34,693 nt of DNA from JAAGZL01 sp964628835 (lineage in GTDB: Bacteria > Pseudomonadota > Gammaproteobacteria > Chromatiales > Chromatiaceae), in the NCBI GenBank assembly GCA_964628835.1, contig CAZVME010000035.1:1-34693 (forward strand). The letters run 5' to 3'. Shown in pieces: positions 6,769 to 13,914 of the stretch. Each line of letters opens with the position of its first letter. Positions within the stretch are counted from its first letter, which is position 1. Position numbers and translations under genes: made by a program. The notes under the pieces are model-generated. The model made no database searches. It saw nothing but the letters and a program-made list of their open reading frames with translations, and was not told the DNA's origin.

Positions 6769-7449
6769 TTATCCAAGCTGTTTACGCATCTGGCCGATGA
6801 TGCTGTTGTAATGGTTGGGGTCAGAATCCTGGCCTTTGCTGAAGATGCCGGAACCGGCCACGAAGGTATCGGCGCCAGCGGCGGCGATCTCGGCTATGTT
6901 GTCGGCTTTTACTCCGCCGTCGATCTCCAGGCGGATATCAAACCCCGATGCGTCTATGCGCTGGCGCACCTGGCGAATCTTATCCAGTGCTGCCGGGATA
7001 AAACTCTGACCACCGAAGCCGGGGTTGACCGACATGATCAGCACCATATCCACCTTGTCCATCACATAGTCCAGGTGGGAGAGGGGAGTAGCGGGGTTGA
7101 ACACCAGGCCAGATTTACAGCCGTGATCACGAATCAGTTGCAGGCTGCGGTCCACATGCCCACTGGCCTCCGGGTGGAAGGTTATGTAGGTGGCGCCAGC
7201 CGCAGCAAAATCCGGGATGATGCGGTCCACTGGGTCCACCATCAGGTGCACATCGATGGGTGCGGTAATGCCATGTTTGCGCAGGGCCTCGCACACCAAA
7301 GGGCCGATGGTGAGGTTGGGTACATAGTGGTTATCCATTACATCAAAGTGAACGATGTCGGCACCGGCGGCCAGCACGTTATCAACCTCTTCTCCAAGCC
7401 GGGCAAAATCTGCTGAGAGGATGGATGGTGCAAGCATATAGTCAGACAT
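6769..7449 (-). CDS. rpe: ribulose-phosphate 3-epimerase
   Basis: 226 residues, a TIM-barrel metal enzyme that interconverts ribulose 5-phosphate and xylulose 5-phosphate in the pentose phosphate pathway and, in autotrophs, the Calvin cycle. The metal ligands fit H34 and D36 in HFDVMDNHYVPN, H68 in DVHLMV and D177 in EIDGGV. The MSVNPGFGGQSF loop (139-150) and the phosphate-binding AGSGIF (198-203) are intact. The ATG at 7449 has AGGA seven bases upstream. In many gammaproteobacteria rpe, gph and trpE are consecutive; here gph is absent. Confidence 0.97.
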   Translation of the reverse strand: MSDYMLAPSILSADFARLGEEVDNVLAAGADIVHFDVMDNHYVPNLTIGPLVCEALRKHGITAPIDVHLMVDPVDRIIPDFAAAGATYITFHPEASGHVDRSLQLIRDHGCKSGLVFNPATPLSHLDYVMDKVDMVLIMSVNPGFGGQSFIPAALDKIRQVRQRIDASGFDIRLEIDGGVKADNIAEIAAAGADTFVAGSGIFSKGQDSDPNHYNSIIGQMRKQLG

Positions 7450-7593
7450 TGGTCAGTCCTGTTATGGATGGGGGAAATTGGCTGTAACTTTACCCCATGC
7501 ATGGTCTCATTTCACCCGTCCCCGCTATACTTGTGCGTAGCTACCATGTAAAAAAGATAAATCAGTGTTGATATGGATTATTCCTTGTTATTC

Positions 7594-7672
7594 GCACAGA
7601 GACGCAAAGCACGCCAAGGGGGCTCCAGATAATGTTTAGAGGTCTTTGTGTTCTTAGCGCCTTGGCAAGAGA
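7594..7672. repeat. degenerate copy of the widespread ACGCAAAG-type palindromic repeat
   Basis: GCACAGAGACGCAAAGCACG and CCAAGG (7594-7619) are followed by TCTTTGTGTTCTTAGCGCC and TTGGC (7643-7665), an imperfect inverted repeat. The arms resemble the dispersed ACGCAGAGACGCAAAG / CTTTGCGxCTTTGCGT repeats scattered in intergenic DNA of many environmental bacteria. It occupies the 288-bp gap between divergent rpe and the DUF3530 gene. The rest of that gap contains nothing I recognise. Confidence 0.5.
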
Positions 7673-7737
7673 GTTTTACTATATGGACTAGCTACAACGG
7701 TCATGTGATTTAACGGTTATCTACCTGGAAGAATAGT

Positions 7738-8562
7738 ATGTGGAGAGTTCTGGTTGTTCTTGGCCTGTGGGCCACGTTGTGTGGTGTTGTAACCGCATCA
7801 GATATTTTGCGTGAACAGCGTTATGCCCATGAGATAAAACAGGGTTTGGTGGTGGGGAATGCGCTCGACCTGAAGGCCGGGGAGCAGGAGTTTCTGGCGA
7901 TCCATGGTGAGTCTGAGAGTAAGAAGATCAAGGGGGCGGTCATCCTGCTCCACGGCATGGGCGGAAACCCGGCCTGGTCGGTGGTGGTGCAGCCGCTGCG
8001 CCAGGGGCTGATTGAGCACGGCTGGGAGACCCTGTCACTGCAGATGCCGTTGGCGCCCCGAGGCGCGGACCCCTGGGCCTATGCGGCCCTGATCCCGGAG
8101 GCGGCCCCACGCATAGCCGCAGCCATTAACTTTCTGCAACAGCGCAAGATTGAGAAGATCGTGATCATCGGGCACTCTATGGGTGCGCGCATGGGGTTGC
8201 AGAGTATCGCCGCCGGGACGCCAAACGAGGTGATCGCCTTTGTGGCAGTGGGTATTCCCACCCAGTCCAAAGAGCCTGGTAGCGGTACCCTGGGAGCACT
8301 CAAAAAAGTGAAGCTCCCCATACTGGATATCTATGGAAGTCGGGATCTGCCATCGGTGTTGGGCAGCGCCAAGGCCAGGAACATTGCGGCGCTCCAGGCT
8401 GGGAATGATGGCTATCGACAGGTTGAGATTGTGGGTGCCGATCACTATTTTCGAGGGCTGGATGATGCCCTGCTGTCTCGGGTGAATGCCTGGATCGGGC
8501 GCGAGGCGGCGCAGAGTGAACTGGTTGTGGAGCAGACGGATCCGGCGGCGACTGCAAAGTAG
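7738..8562 (+). CDS. DUF3530 family alpha/beta-hydrolase-like exported protein
   Basis: 274 residues. A hydrophobic N-terminus (4-20, WRVLVVLGLWATLCGVVTAS) looks like a signal peptide. An alpha/beta hydrolase core follows: the oxyanion segment LLHGMGGNPAW (70-80), the nucleophile elbow GHSMG (145-149, Ser147), D203 in YGSRDLPS and H236 in GADHYF give a complete putative Ser-Asp-His triad. The family is assigned as DUF3530 from this overall pattern; substrates are unknown. The start ATG at 7738 follows GGAAGA. It stands alone on the plus strand and converges with the fructosamine kinase gene. Confidence 0.75.
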   Translation: MWRVLVVLGLWATLCGVVTASDILREQRYAHEIKQGLVVGNALDLKAGEQEFLAIHGESESKKIKGAVILLHGMGGNPAWSVVVQPLRQGLIEHGWETLSLQMPLAPRGADPWAYAALIPEAAPRIAAAINFLQQRKIEKIVIIGHSMGARMGLQSIAAGTPNEVIAFVAVGIPTQSKEPGSGTLGALKKVKLPILDIYGSRDLPSVLGSAKARNIAALQAGNDGYRQVEIVGADHYFRGLDDALLSRVNAWIGREAAQSELVVEQTDPAATAK

Positions 8563-8586
8563 TTCAAGCAGCTTCTGCCGGGAGAT

Positions 8587-9465
8587 TCAGTGTTTCAGTT
8601 CGGCCAATAGTTGATCAATCATCGCCTGGGCCTGATTGGCGTAGCCGCCACCGAAGATATTCAGGTGGTTCAGTATGTGATACAGGTTGTACAGGGTGCG
8701 GCGGCTGGTGTAGCCCGGATCCAGAGGCCACTCTTCACTGTATGCGGCGTAAAAATTCTGGTTGAAACCTCCAAACAGCTCGGTCATGGCCAGGTCCGCC
8801 TCCCGGTCGCCGTAGTAGACCGCGGGATCGAAGATCACCGGCTGGTGTTGCGAATCGAAGGCGATGTTTCCGCTCCACAGGTCGCCATGCAGTAGTGATG
8901 GCAGGGGTTGGTGATTGATCAGTTGCGGCAGAAGTTCCAGCAGGCGGTCACCGGATTTCTGAAGCCTGCCCCCATAGCCGAGTTCAGCCGCCAGCTTCAG
9001 TTGATAACCCAGGCGCCGCTGTTGCCAGAACATGCTCCAGTCGCTGGATAACTTGTTGGGTTGGTGGGTGGAGCCGATGGTGTTGTCATGGTTCCAGCCA
9101 AAGCCGCCGCCGATCTTTCGGTGCATTCTGGCCAACTGCTGTCCCGCCTGTTTCATATCTCCAGCACCGGACATCTGGATATATTCCAGCACCAGGAATG
9201 AACTCTCCCCATGGCTGCCGTAACACACGGGCCCAGGTACATGCATGGTCTGAGATTGTGCGATCTCGCCCAGGCCCGCAGCCTCTGCCTTGAACATGGG
9301 CAGTCGGGAGGCCTGGTTGAGTTTTACGAAATAGGAGCGGTTGCCGTCGCCCAGGCGAAACGCCTGGTTGATACAGCCGCCAGTCACGGTGCTGGGGGCG
9401 GTGGGAGAGAATTGGTCTCCGGTGGTCTGGCTGATCTGCTCAGTTATGTAGTTCCAGACGTTCAT
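8587..9465 (-). CDS. fructosamine kinase family protein
   Basis: 292 residues. Fructosamine 3-kinase-like enzymes phosphorylate sugar adducts on protein amines and so help remove glycation; bacterial members mostly act on ribulosamines or erythrulosamines. Seen here: a glycine loop GGCINQAF (29-36), the ATP-binding lysine in YFVKLN (K48), a catalytic loop LHGDLWSGN (192-200, D195) and the metal site FDPAVYYGDREAD (212-224, D213). The family usually has GHREAD; here the histidine is aspartate. I choose ATG 9465 because residues upstream of it in the same frame are arginine/proline-rich noise. The start lies inside the last codons of the HNH gene (26-bp overlap), implying translational coupling. 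Confidence 0.88.
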   Translation of the reverse strand: MNVWNYITEQISQTTGDQFSPTAPSTVTGGCINQAFRLGDGNRSYFVKLNQASRLPMFKAEAAGLGEIAQSQTMHVPGPVCYGSHGESSFLVLEYIQMSGAGDMKQAGQQLARMHRKIGGGFGWNHDNTIGSTHQPNKLSSDWSMFWQQRRLGYQLKLAAELGYGGRLQKSGDRLLELLPQLINHQPLPSLLHGDLWSGNIAFDSQHQPVIFDPAVYYGDREADLAMTELFGGFNQNFYAAYSEEWPLDPGYTSRRTLYNLYHILNHLNIFGGGYANQAQAMIDQLLAELKH

Positions 9466-10039
9466 GCAAGGGGCTGCTACGGGGGAAGTGGGCGCACAGG
9501 AACTCCATCTGGTCGGCCAGTACGTTTCTGCCTTGTAGATAGATGTATTCGGCATGGGTGGGGGTGAAGGGGATGGCCAACAGTTCCATGCCTGCCTGCT
9601 CCGGGGTGAGTCCGGCCTTGTGGTTGTTGCAGCGCAGACAGGCGGTAACCACGTTGTTCCAGTTGTCCGGCCCACCCTGGCTCAGGGGGCGCACATGGTC
9701 ACGGGAGAGCTTGCCGCGTGAAAACATGGAGCCACAGTAGAGGCAGATGTGATCATCTCTCTGGAACAGGGCGTGGTTGTTCAGGGGCGGGGTGTATTTA
9801 TTCCTGGCCTTGACCAGTCCCTGGTTGTTGCCGTGGGTGGCGATGATGGTATTGACTTCTATCTGACTGCGGCGCTGGGTGCGGGCATTGATGCCGCCAT
9901 GGAGACAAAACAGGACCTGGCCACAGCTGTACGCTATCTGACCAAGAAAATGTAGTCGCACCGCGCTCCGGTAATCGATCCATCCCAGAGGCATTCCAGC
10001 AACATCGGTGCGCAGGATCTGTTGTTGAAGATCTGCCAC
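9440..10039 (-). CDS. HNH endonuclease family protein
   Basis: 199 residues with an N-terminal domain and a zinc-type HNH domain: YCGSMFSRGKLSRDHVRPLS followed by GGPDNWNNVV and CLRCNNHKAG. The metal and catalytic residues fit C99, C102, H115, N128, C134, C137 and H140. Small free-standing HNH proteins of this kind are common on proteobacterial chromosomes and their biological role is unknown; a nuclease or nickase activity is predicted by family. The start is GTG at 10039 with GGAG 11 bases upstream. The next possible methionine (MPLGW) would cut the family N-terminus. It overlaps the fructosamine kinase gene. Confidence 0.85.
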   Translation of the reverse strand: MADLQQQILRTDVAGMPLGWIDYRSAVRLHFLGQIAYSCGQVLFCLHGGINARTQRRSQIEVNTIIATHGNNQGLVKARNKYTPPLNNHALFQRDDHICLYCGSMFSRGKLSRDHVRPLSQGGPDNWNNVVTACLRCNNHKAGLTPEQAGMELLAIPFTPTHAEYIYLQGRNVLADQMEFLCAHFPRSSPLHERLELHN

Positions 10040-10678
10040 GTCCCCATATTCTCCATATAATCTGTGTTGTTATGCTCCCTGCCCTGGTCGGATGATACAC
10101 CACTCTGTTATTGGTGCAACCTGGAGGCATTGGAAGCGCACTCGGCCACTGCCAGCACACTATTTTGTAGTCATCCAGCCGGGCGGTGGCGCCATTTTCC
10201 TGTTACGCCATCCGGTGGTTGTCCAATTACTCTTGGGCCTAATATAGAAGACCCTTAAGCTGGATTGAAATTCCCATCCCTTTGTAACTTATATGAAAAA
10301 AAACCTTGACAGAGTTGAATTGAGACGATCGGTTTTTTGCTGTTATGCACAATCCTGGAGAGGGTCTGTGGCAAAATGAGAAATGCTTCACATTTTTCCC
10401 TTCGGTATATTAGAGAAACTTGTAACATACTGAATCCATTGAAAGTATCGTCGTTGGTAATTTTTTGGTCAATCTGAGGCGAGCCCACTGATGGCCGGTA
10501 TTTGACGGCCGATCCATGAATTACTCCACAGAGTTATCCACAGCTTCTGTGGAAAAAACCATTCTTCCTGATTTCACAATGAGTTAGCTGTTACAGATGA
10601 GTCACGGGGTTAGAAAAGCCGCATAAAAAGCCACCTCTGGATCTGACAAACTGAGTTCAACTCGGGTAGAGTTTGCAC
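10040..10678. other. 639-bp intergenic region between HNH gene and priA
   Basis: No convincing gene. A 77-codon minus frame at 10255-10488 starts with GTG, lacks a ribosome site and resembles nothing. The only distinct structure is a group of DnaA-box-like sequences at 10521-10555. TTGACA at 10302-10307 lacks a good -10 partner. The GC content falls towards the middle of the region, as in a promoter-containing spacer for the divergent HNH and priA genes. Confidence 0.6.
10521..10555. promoter_or_regulatory. cluster of DnaA-box-like sites upstream of priA
   Basis: TTATCCACA at 10534-10542 is a perfect consensus DnaA box. TGTGGAAAA at 10547-10555 is TTTTCCACA on the other strand. TTACTCCACA at 10521-10530 is a weaker third copy. 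TCCACAG and CTGTGGA (10537-10552) also form a short inverted repeat. It lies about 125 bp upstream of priA and may let DnaA influence this replication-restart gene. Binding is inferred from the match only. Confidence 0.4.
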
Positions 10679-12892
10679 ATGCCAGTAAATCTCATTTTGC
10701 GGGTGGCGGTACCGGTGCCACTCTACTCATGTTTTGACTATCTCGCTCCTGCGGGGGTCGATCCCAGGGACCTGCTTCCGGGTATGCGCCTGCTTGTACC
10801 TTTTGGCAGAGGGGAGCGCTGCGGGGTGTTGCTGGAGCTGGTGGCAGAGTCGGAGCTGGAGATCGAGTCGCTCAAGCAGGCCAACAAGCTGTTGGATGCA
10901 GAGCCACTACTTGGACCGGATGACCTGGAGCTGTTGCTATGGGCCGCTGAGTATTATCGGCATCCCATTGGTGATGTGGTGGCCTCAGCGCTACCGGTAC
11001 GTCTGCGCAAAGGCAAGCCACGGGCAGCCAGCGGTCTGCCTGGTTGGAGGTTGACGCCTGCGGGGGTGGAGCAGGGACCTGACTCCCTGGCCCGAGCGCC
11101 ACGTCAGGCACAGATTATGCGGCTGCTGCAACAGCAGGGTGTGCCCCTCTCCCAGATGGATATATATCGAGATGGAGGGGAGTGCCGCTCTATCTTGCGT
11201 GCTCTGGAACAGCGGGGTTGGATTGAATCCTGTGAGGTGGGGGCACCCAAAGCGGTGATATCCGATGGTGGGTCTGCAACCACCGTGCAGCTCAATCGCG
11301 ATCAACGCAAGGCGGTGGATGCGGTGAACCAGAGCGGAGATGGGTTTCAGTCGTTTCTACTGGATGGCATCACTGGAAGTGGCAAGACCGAGGTGTATAT
11401 GGCCCTGGTGGAGCAGGCCTTGGCGGCTGGATGCCAGGTGTTGATCCTGGTGCCGGAGATTGGGTTGACCCCGCAACTGATGCAGCGGTTCCAGGATCGG
11501 ATTGATGCGCCCATTGCCTTGCTGCATTCGGCCCGGTCTGACCTGGAGCGGGAGCAGGCCTGGTCTGCCGCCGCCCGGGGTGAGGCCGCAGTGGTGTTGG
11601 GTACCCGCTCTGCGGTATTCACCCCCATGCCACGCCTGGGTCTGGTGATTGTGGATGAGGAGCATGACCTCTCGTTCAAGCAGCAGGATGGTTTCAGGTA
11701 CTCGGCGCGGGATCTGGCCCTGGTCCGGGCGCGGCGTAGAGAGTGCCCGGTTATTCTGGGTTCGGCCACGCCATCGCTGGAGAGCCTGCGCAATGCCCAG
11801 ACCGGCAGGTATGCGCATCTGCTGTTGCTGGAACGGGCTGGCAACGCCGTGCCGCCACGGTTGGATATTTTGGATATCCGTTCAGTGCATCTGGATGCCG
11901 GGATCTCGCCCACCTTGTTCCGCATGATGCAGGAGGAGATCCAGGCCGGAAACCAGACCCTACTGTTTCTCAACCGACGCGGTTACTCGCCACTGCTCTC
12001 CTGTTATGACTGTGGCTGGATTGCTGAATGCCGGAGGTGTGACGCCAGACTGACATACCATATGGGGAATGGCGTACTCTGGTGTCATCACTGTGGTTCC
12101 CAGCGGCGGGTGGATGTGACCTGTCCTGAGTGTAAGGGGGAGAAGCTGGAACCATTGGGCCAGGGTACCGAACGGTTGGAGGAGGTGTTGGCCGCACGTC
12201 TTCCCGACGTTGGGGTGGTGCGTATCGATCGGGACTCCACCCGGCGCAAGGGGAGTCTGCAACGGTTGCTGAATGAGATCCATCAGGGCAGGCATCAACT
12301 GCTGCTGGGGACCCAGATGCTGGCCAAGGGGCACCACTTTCCCAATGTGACCCTGGTGGGGATCCTGGATGTGGATCAGGGGCTGTTTGGGGCCGATTAC
12401 CGGGCGGCGGAACGCATGGCCCAGCTGATCACCCAGGTTTCAGGTCGAGCTGGAAGGGCGGAGAAGCCAGGGCGGGTTGTGGTGCAGACGCGGCACCCGG
12501 ATCATCCTCTGATCCACACCCTGGTGAGAAATGGTTACGGGGCCTTTGCTATGGAAGCGCTCCAGGAGAGGCAGGCGGCGCTGCTGCCCCCATTCAGTTA
12601 TCAGGTGCTGGTGCGCGCTGAGGCAACCAGCGACCGCATGCCACGCAACTTTCTGGATGACGCTATGGAGTTGGGGCAGGGCATGGGTGGGGCTGGCGTG
12701 GAGTTCTGGGGGCCGGTGCCAGCACCCATGGAGCGTCGGGCGGGGAGTTATCGGGCGCATCTTTTGGTGCAGTCCAACAGTCGTGGAGAGTTGCACCGGC
12801 TGTTAGCGGACTGGTTGCCACAGATGCGCAGCCTGAAATCGGCGCGGCGGGTGCGTTGGTCGGTGGATGTGGATCCGCAGGAGATGCTGTAG
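10679..12892 (+). CDS. priA: primosomal protein N' (replication restart helicase)
   Basis: 737 residues, the normal length. PriA recognises abandoned forks and D-loops, unwinds the lagging strand and loads the primosome. The N-terminal DNA-binding region begins VNLILRVAVPVPL. The SF2 helicase has Walker A GITGSGKT (230-237) and DEEH (326-329), then GSATPSLES. The zinc-binding insert holds two CxxC pairs early (SCYDCGWIAECRRC from C442) and two later (WCHHCG, CPECKG), eight cysteines in all. The C-terminal GRAGRAEKPG motif VI is intact. A TTG six bases upstream is also possible, but ATG at 10679 matches the family N-terminus. It converges with the PilJ-like gene nine bases downstream. Confidence 0.97.
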   Translation: MPVNLILRVAVPVPLYSCFDYLAPAGVDPRDLLPGMRLLVPFGRGERCGVLLELVAESELEIESLKQANKLLDAEPLLGPDDLELLLWAAEYYRHPIGDVVASALPVRLRKGKPRAASGLPGWRLTPAGVEQGPDSLARAPRQAQIMRLLQQQGVPLSQMDIYRDGGECRSILRALEQRGWIESCEVGAPKAVISDGGSATTVQLNRDQRKAVDAVNQSGDGFQSFLLDGITGSGKTEVYMALVEQALAAGCQVLILVPEIGLTPQLMQRFQDRIDAPIALLHSARSDLEREQAWSAAARGEAAVVLGTRSAVFTPMPRLGLVIVDEEHDLSFKQQDGFRYSARDLALVRARRRECPVILGSATPSLESLRNAQTGRYAHLLLLERAGNAVPPRLDILDIRSVHLDAGISPTLFRMMQEEIQAGNQTLLFLNRRGYSPLLSCYDCGWIAECRRCDARLTYHMGNGVLWCHHCGSQRRVDVTCPECKGEKLEPLGQGTERLEEVLAARLPDVGVVRIDRDSTRRKGSLQRLLNEIHQGRHQLLLGTQMLAKGHHFPNVTLVGILDVDQGLFGADYRAAERMAQLITQVSGRAGRAEKPGRVVVQTRHPDHPLIHTLVRNGYGAFAMEALQERQAALLPPFSYQVLVRAEATSDRMPRNFLDDAMELGQGMGGAGVEFWGPVPAPMERRAGSYRAHLLVQSNSRGELHRLLADWLPQMRSLKSARRVRWSVDVDPQEML

Positions 12893-12901
12893 GCAGACAG
12901 G

Positions 12902-13696
12902 TTAGCGCCCCTTGGTCGCTGGAGTCACCTGTTCGTACATGTTGGCTATCAGATTCATCTCTTGCATGATGCTGTCGGTGGTGGTGAATACGGTCACCGG
13001 AAGTCCGCCCCGTTTATGATCCAGAAAAAACTTGCGCACCACCTTCCACAGGCTCTCAATCTTGTCTAGGGATGAGGTTATCTGTGGCGTGTTCCTGCTT
13101 GAACCACTAAGTACCTTCAGGGCGGTTTCAAACTCGGTTACCGCCTGTTGCAACTGGGTGACGGTGTTGGGGTCGTGGAAACCGGCCTGGTAGGCGATAT
13201 AGTATTTGGCAATCCTCTGGGTGAGCATGCGTTGCTGCCGGGAGATGTTGGTCAGTTTTTTCTTTTTCTGATTCGAGGCCTGTTGTAGTTTTACCATTAC
13301 GCTATGACACACTTCCAGCAGGTTCTCACTCAGGATCAGCACCTCACTGCCACTGCTCTTGGTGTAGGGCTGGTTCACCAGCGCCGTAAAGTCAGCCAGG
13401 GCGGTGTCGATAAAGCTAAGCAGCTCATGGACCTCCCGGTCCTTGGTGGCACGCAAAAGCGCGTGCTGGTGTTTGTTGAACAACTCCAGACCGGTCTTGA
13501 GCTGTTCGTGCGCCTTTTTGGGCCGCACGTTCTCGCCCAGAAAAAAGTAGGCCTTGGCGATTCTCTGTGACAGCATCTCCTGGTCGCCGGCCTGGTGGAT
13601 GGCGGCAGAGAGTGGATCGGTTTCGGCATAAGACACCAGGGGCAGGATGAGAGTCGCCAGGAGAGAGAGGAGGAGTGCTGGTTTTAGTCTGATCAT
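12902..13696 (-). CDS. exported protein with two PilJ-type N-terminal sensor repeats
   Basis: 264 residues with a cleavable-looking signal peptide (1-24, ending VSYA). Two copies of the type IV pili methyl-accepting transducer N-terminal (PilJ) motif are visible: AGDQEMLSQRIAKAYFFLGE (36-55) and SRQQRMLTQRIAKYYIAYQA (153-172), each followed by helical sequence. There is no HAMP, signalling or other output domain and no second membrane helix. It is therefore probably a periplasmic helical-bundle protein rather than a chemoreceptor. Its ligand is unknown. AGGACAGG lies just ahead of the ATG at 13696. It is divergent from argS. Confidence 0.75.
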   Translation of the reverse strand: MIRLKPALLLSLLATLILPLVSYAETDPLSAAIHQAGDQEMLSQRIAKAYFFLGENVRPKKAHEQLKTGLELFNKHQHALLRATKDREVHELLSFIDTALADFTALVNQPYTKSSGSEVLILSENLLEVCHSVMVKLQQASNQKKKKLTNISRQQRMLTQRIAKYYIAYQAGFHDPNTVTQLQQAVTEFETALKVLSGSSRNTPQITSSLDKIESLWKVVRKFFLDHKRGGLPVTVFTTTDSIMQEMNLIANMYEQVTPATKGR

Positions 13697-13807
13697 TACC
13701 TGTCCTGGCGTCTGATGCGCTTTAAATTATATTGCTCTGATGGCTTCAGCAATACGAGCCAGGTTAATCTGGTCCATTGTAGTTGCCACGGTTCCTGGGT
13801 GTAAACG

Positions 13808-13862
13808 TTGTAGGTCACAATATCGTGTGAAATTATCCCTGATCTGAAGGTATCAGGGGTAA
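13808..13862 (+). promoter_or_regulatory. candidate argS promoter with an overlapping inverted repeat
   Basis: TTGTAG (13808-13813), a 17-bp spacer and AATTAT (13831-13836) make a plausible sigma-70 promoter about 75 bp ahead of argS. TTATCCCTGAT (13833-13843) and ATCAGGGGTAA (13852-13862) form an 11-bp inverted repeat with one G-T mismatch and an 8-bp spacer. It begins inside the -10 box, so it could be an operator or a leader hairpin. Confidence 0.4.
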
Positions 13863-13914
13863 CCAATATGTTATCCTTGGGCGCTTTATGGAACCCTCAG
13901 GTTTTGAGTAGAGA

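Noticed and set aside
9798..10160. Overlapping minus-strand frame across the HNH gene start
   Set aside because: Arginine- and proline-rich shadow of the HNH gene; the part upstream of the HNH start matches nothing I know.
10255..10488. 77-codon minus-strand open frame
   Set aside because: GTG start without a ribosome site, no recognisable motif, unlike neighbouring genes.
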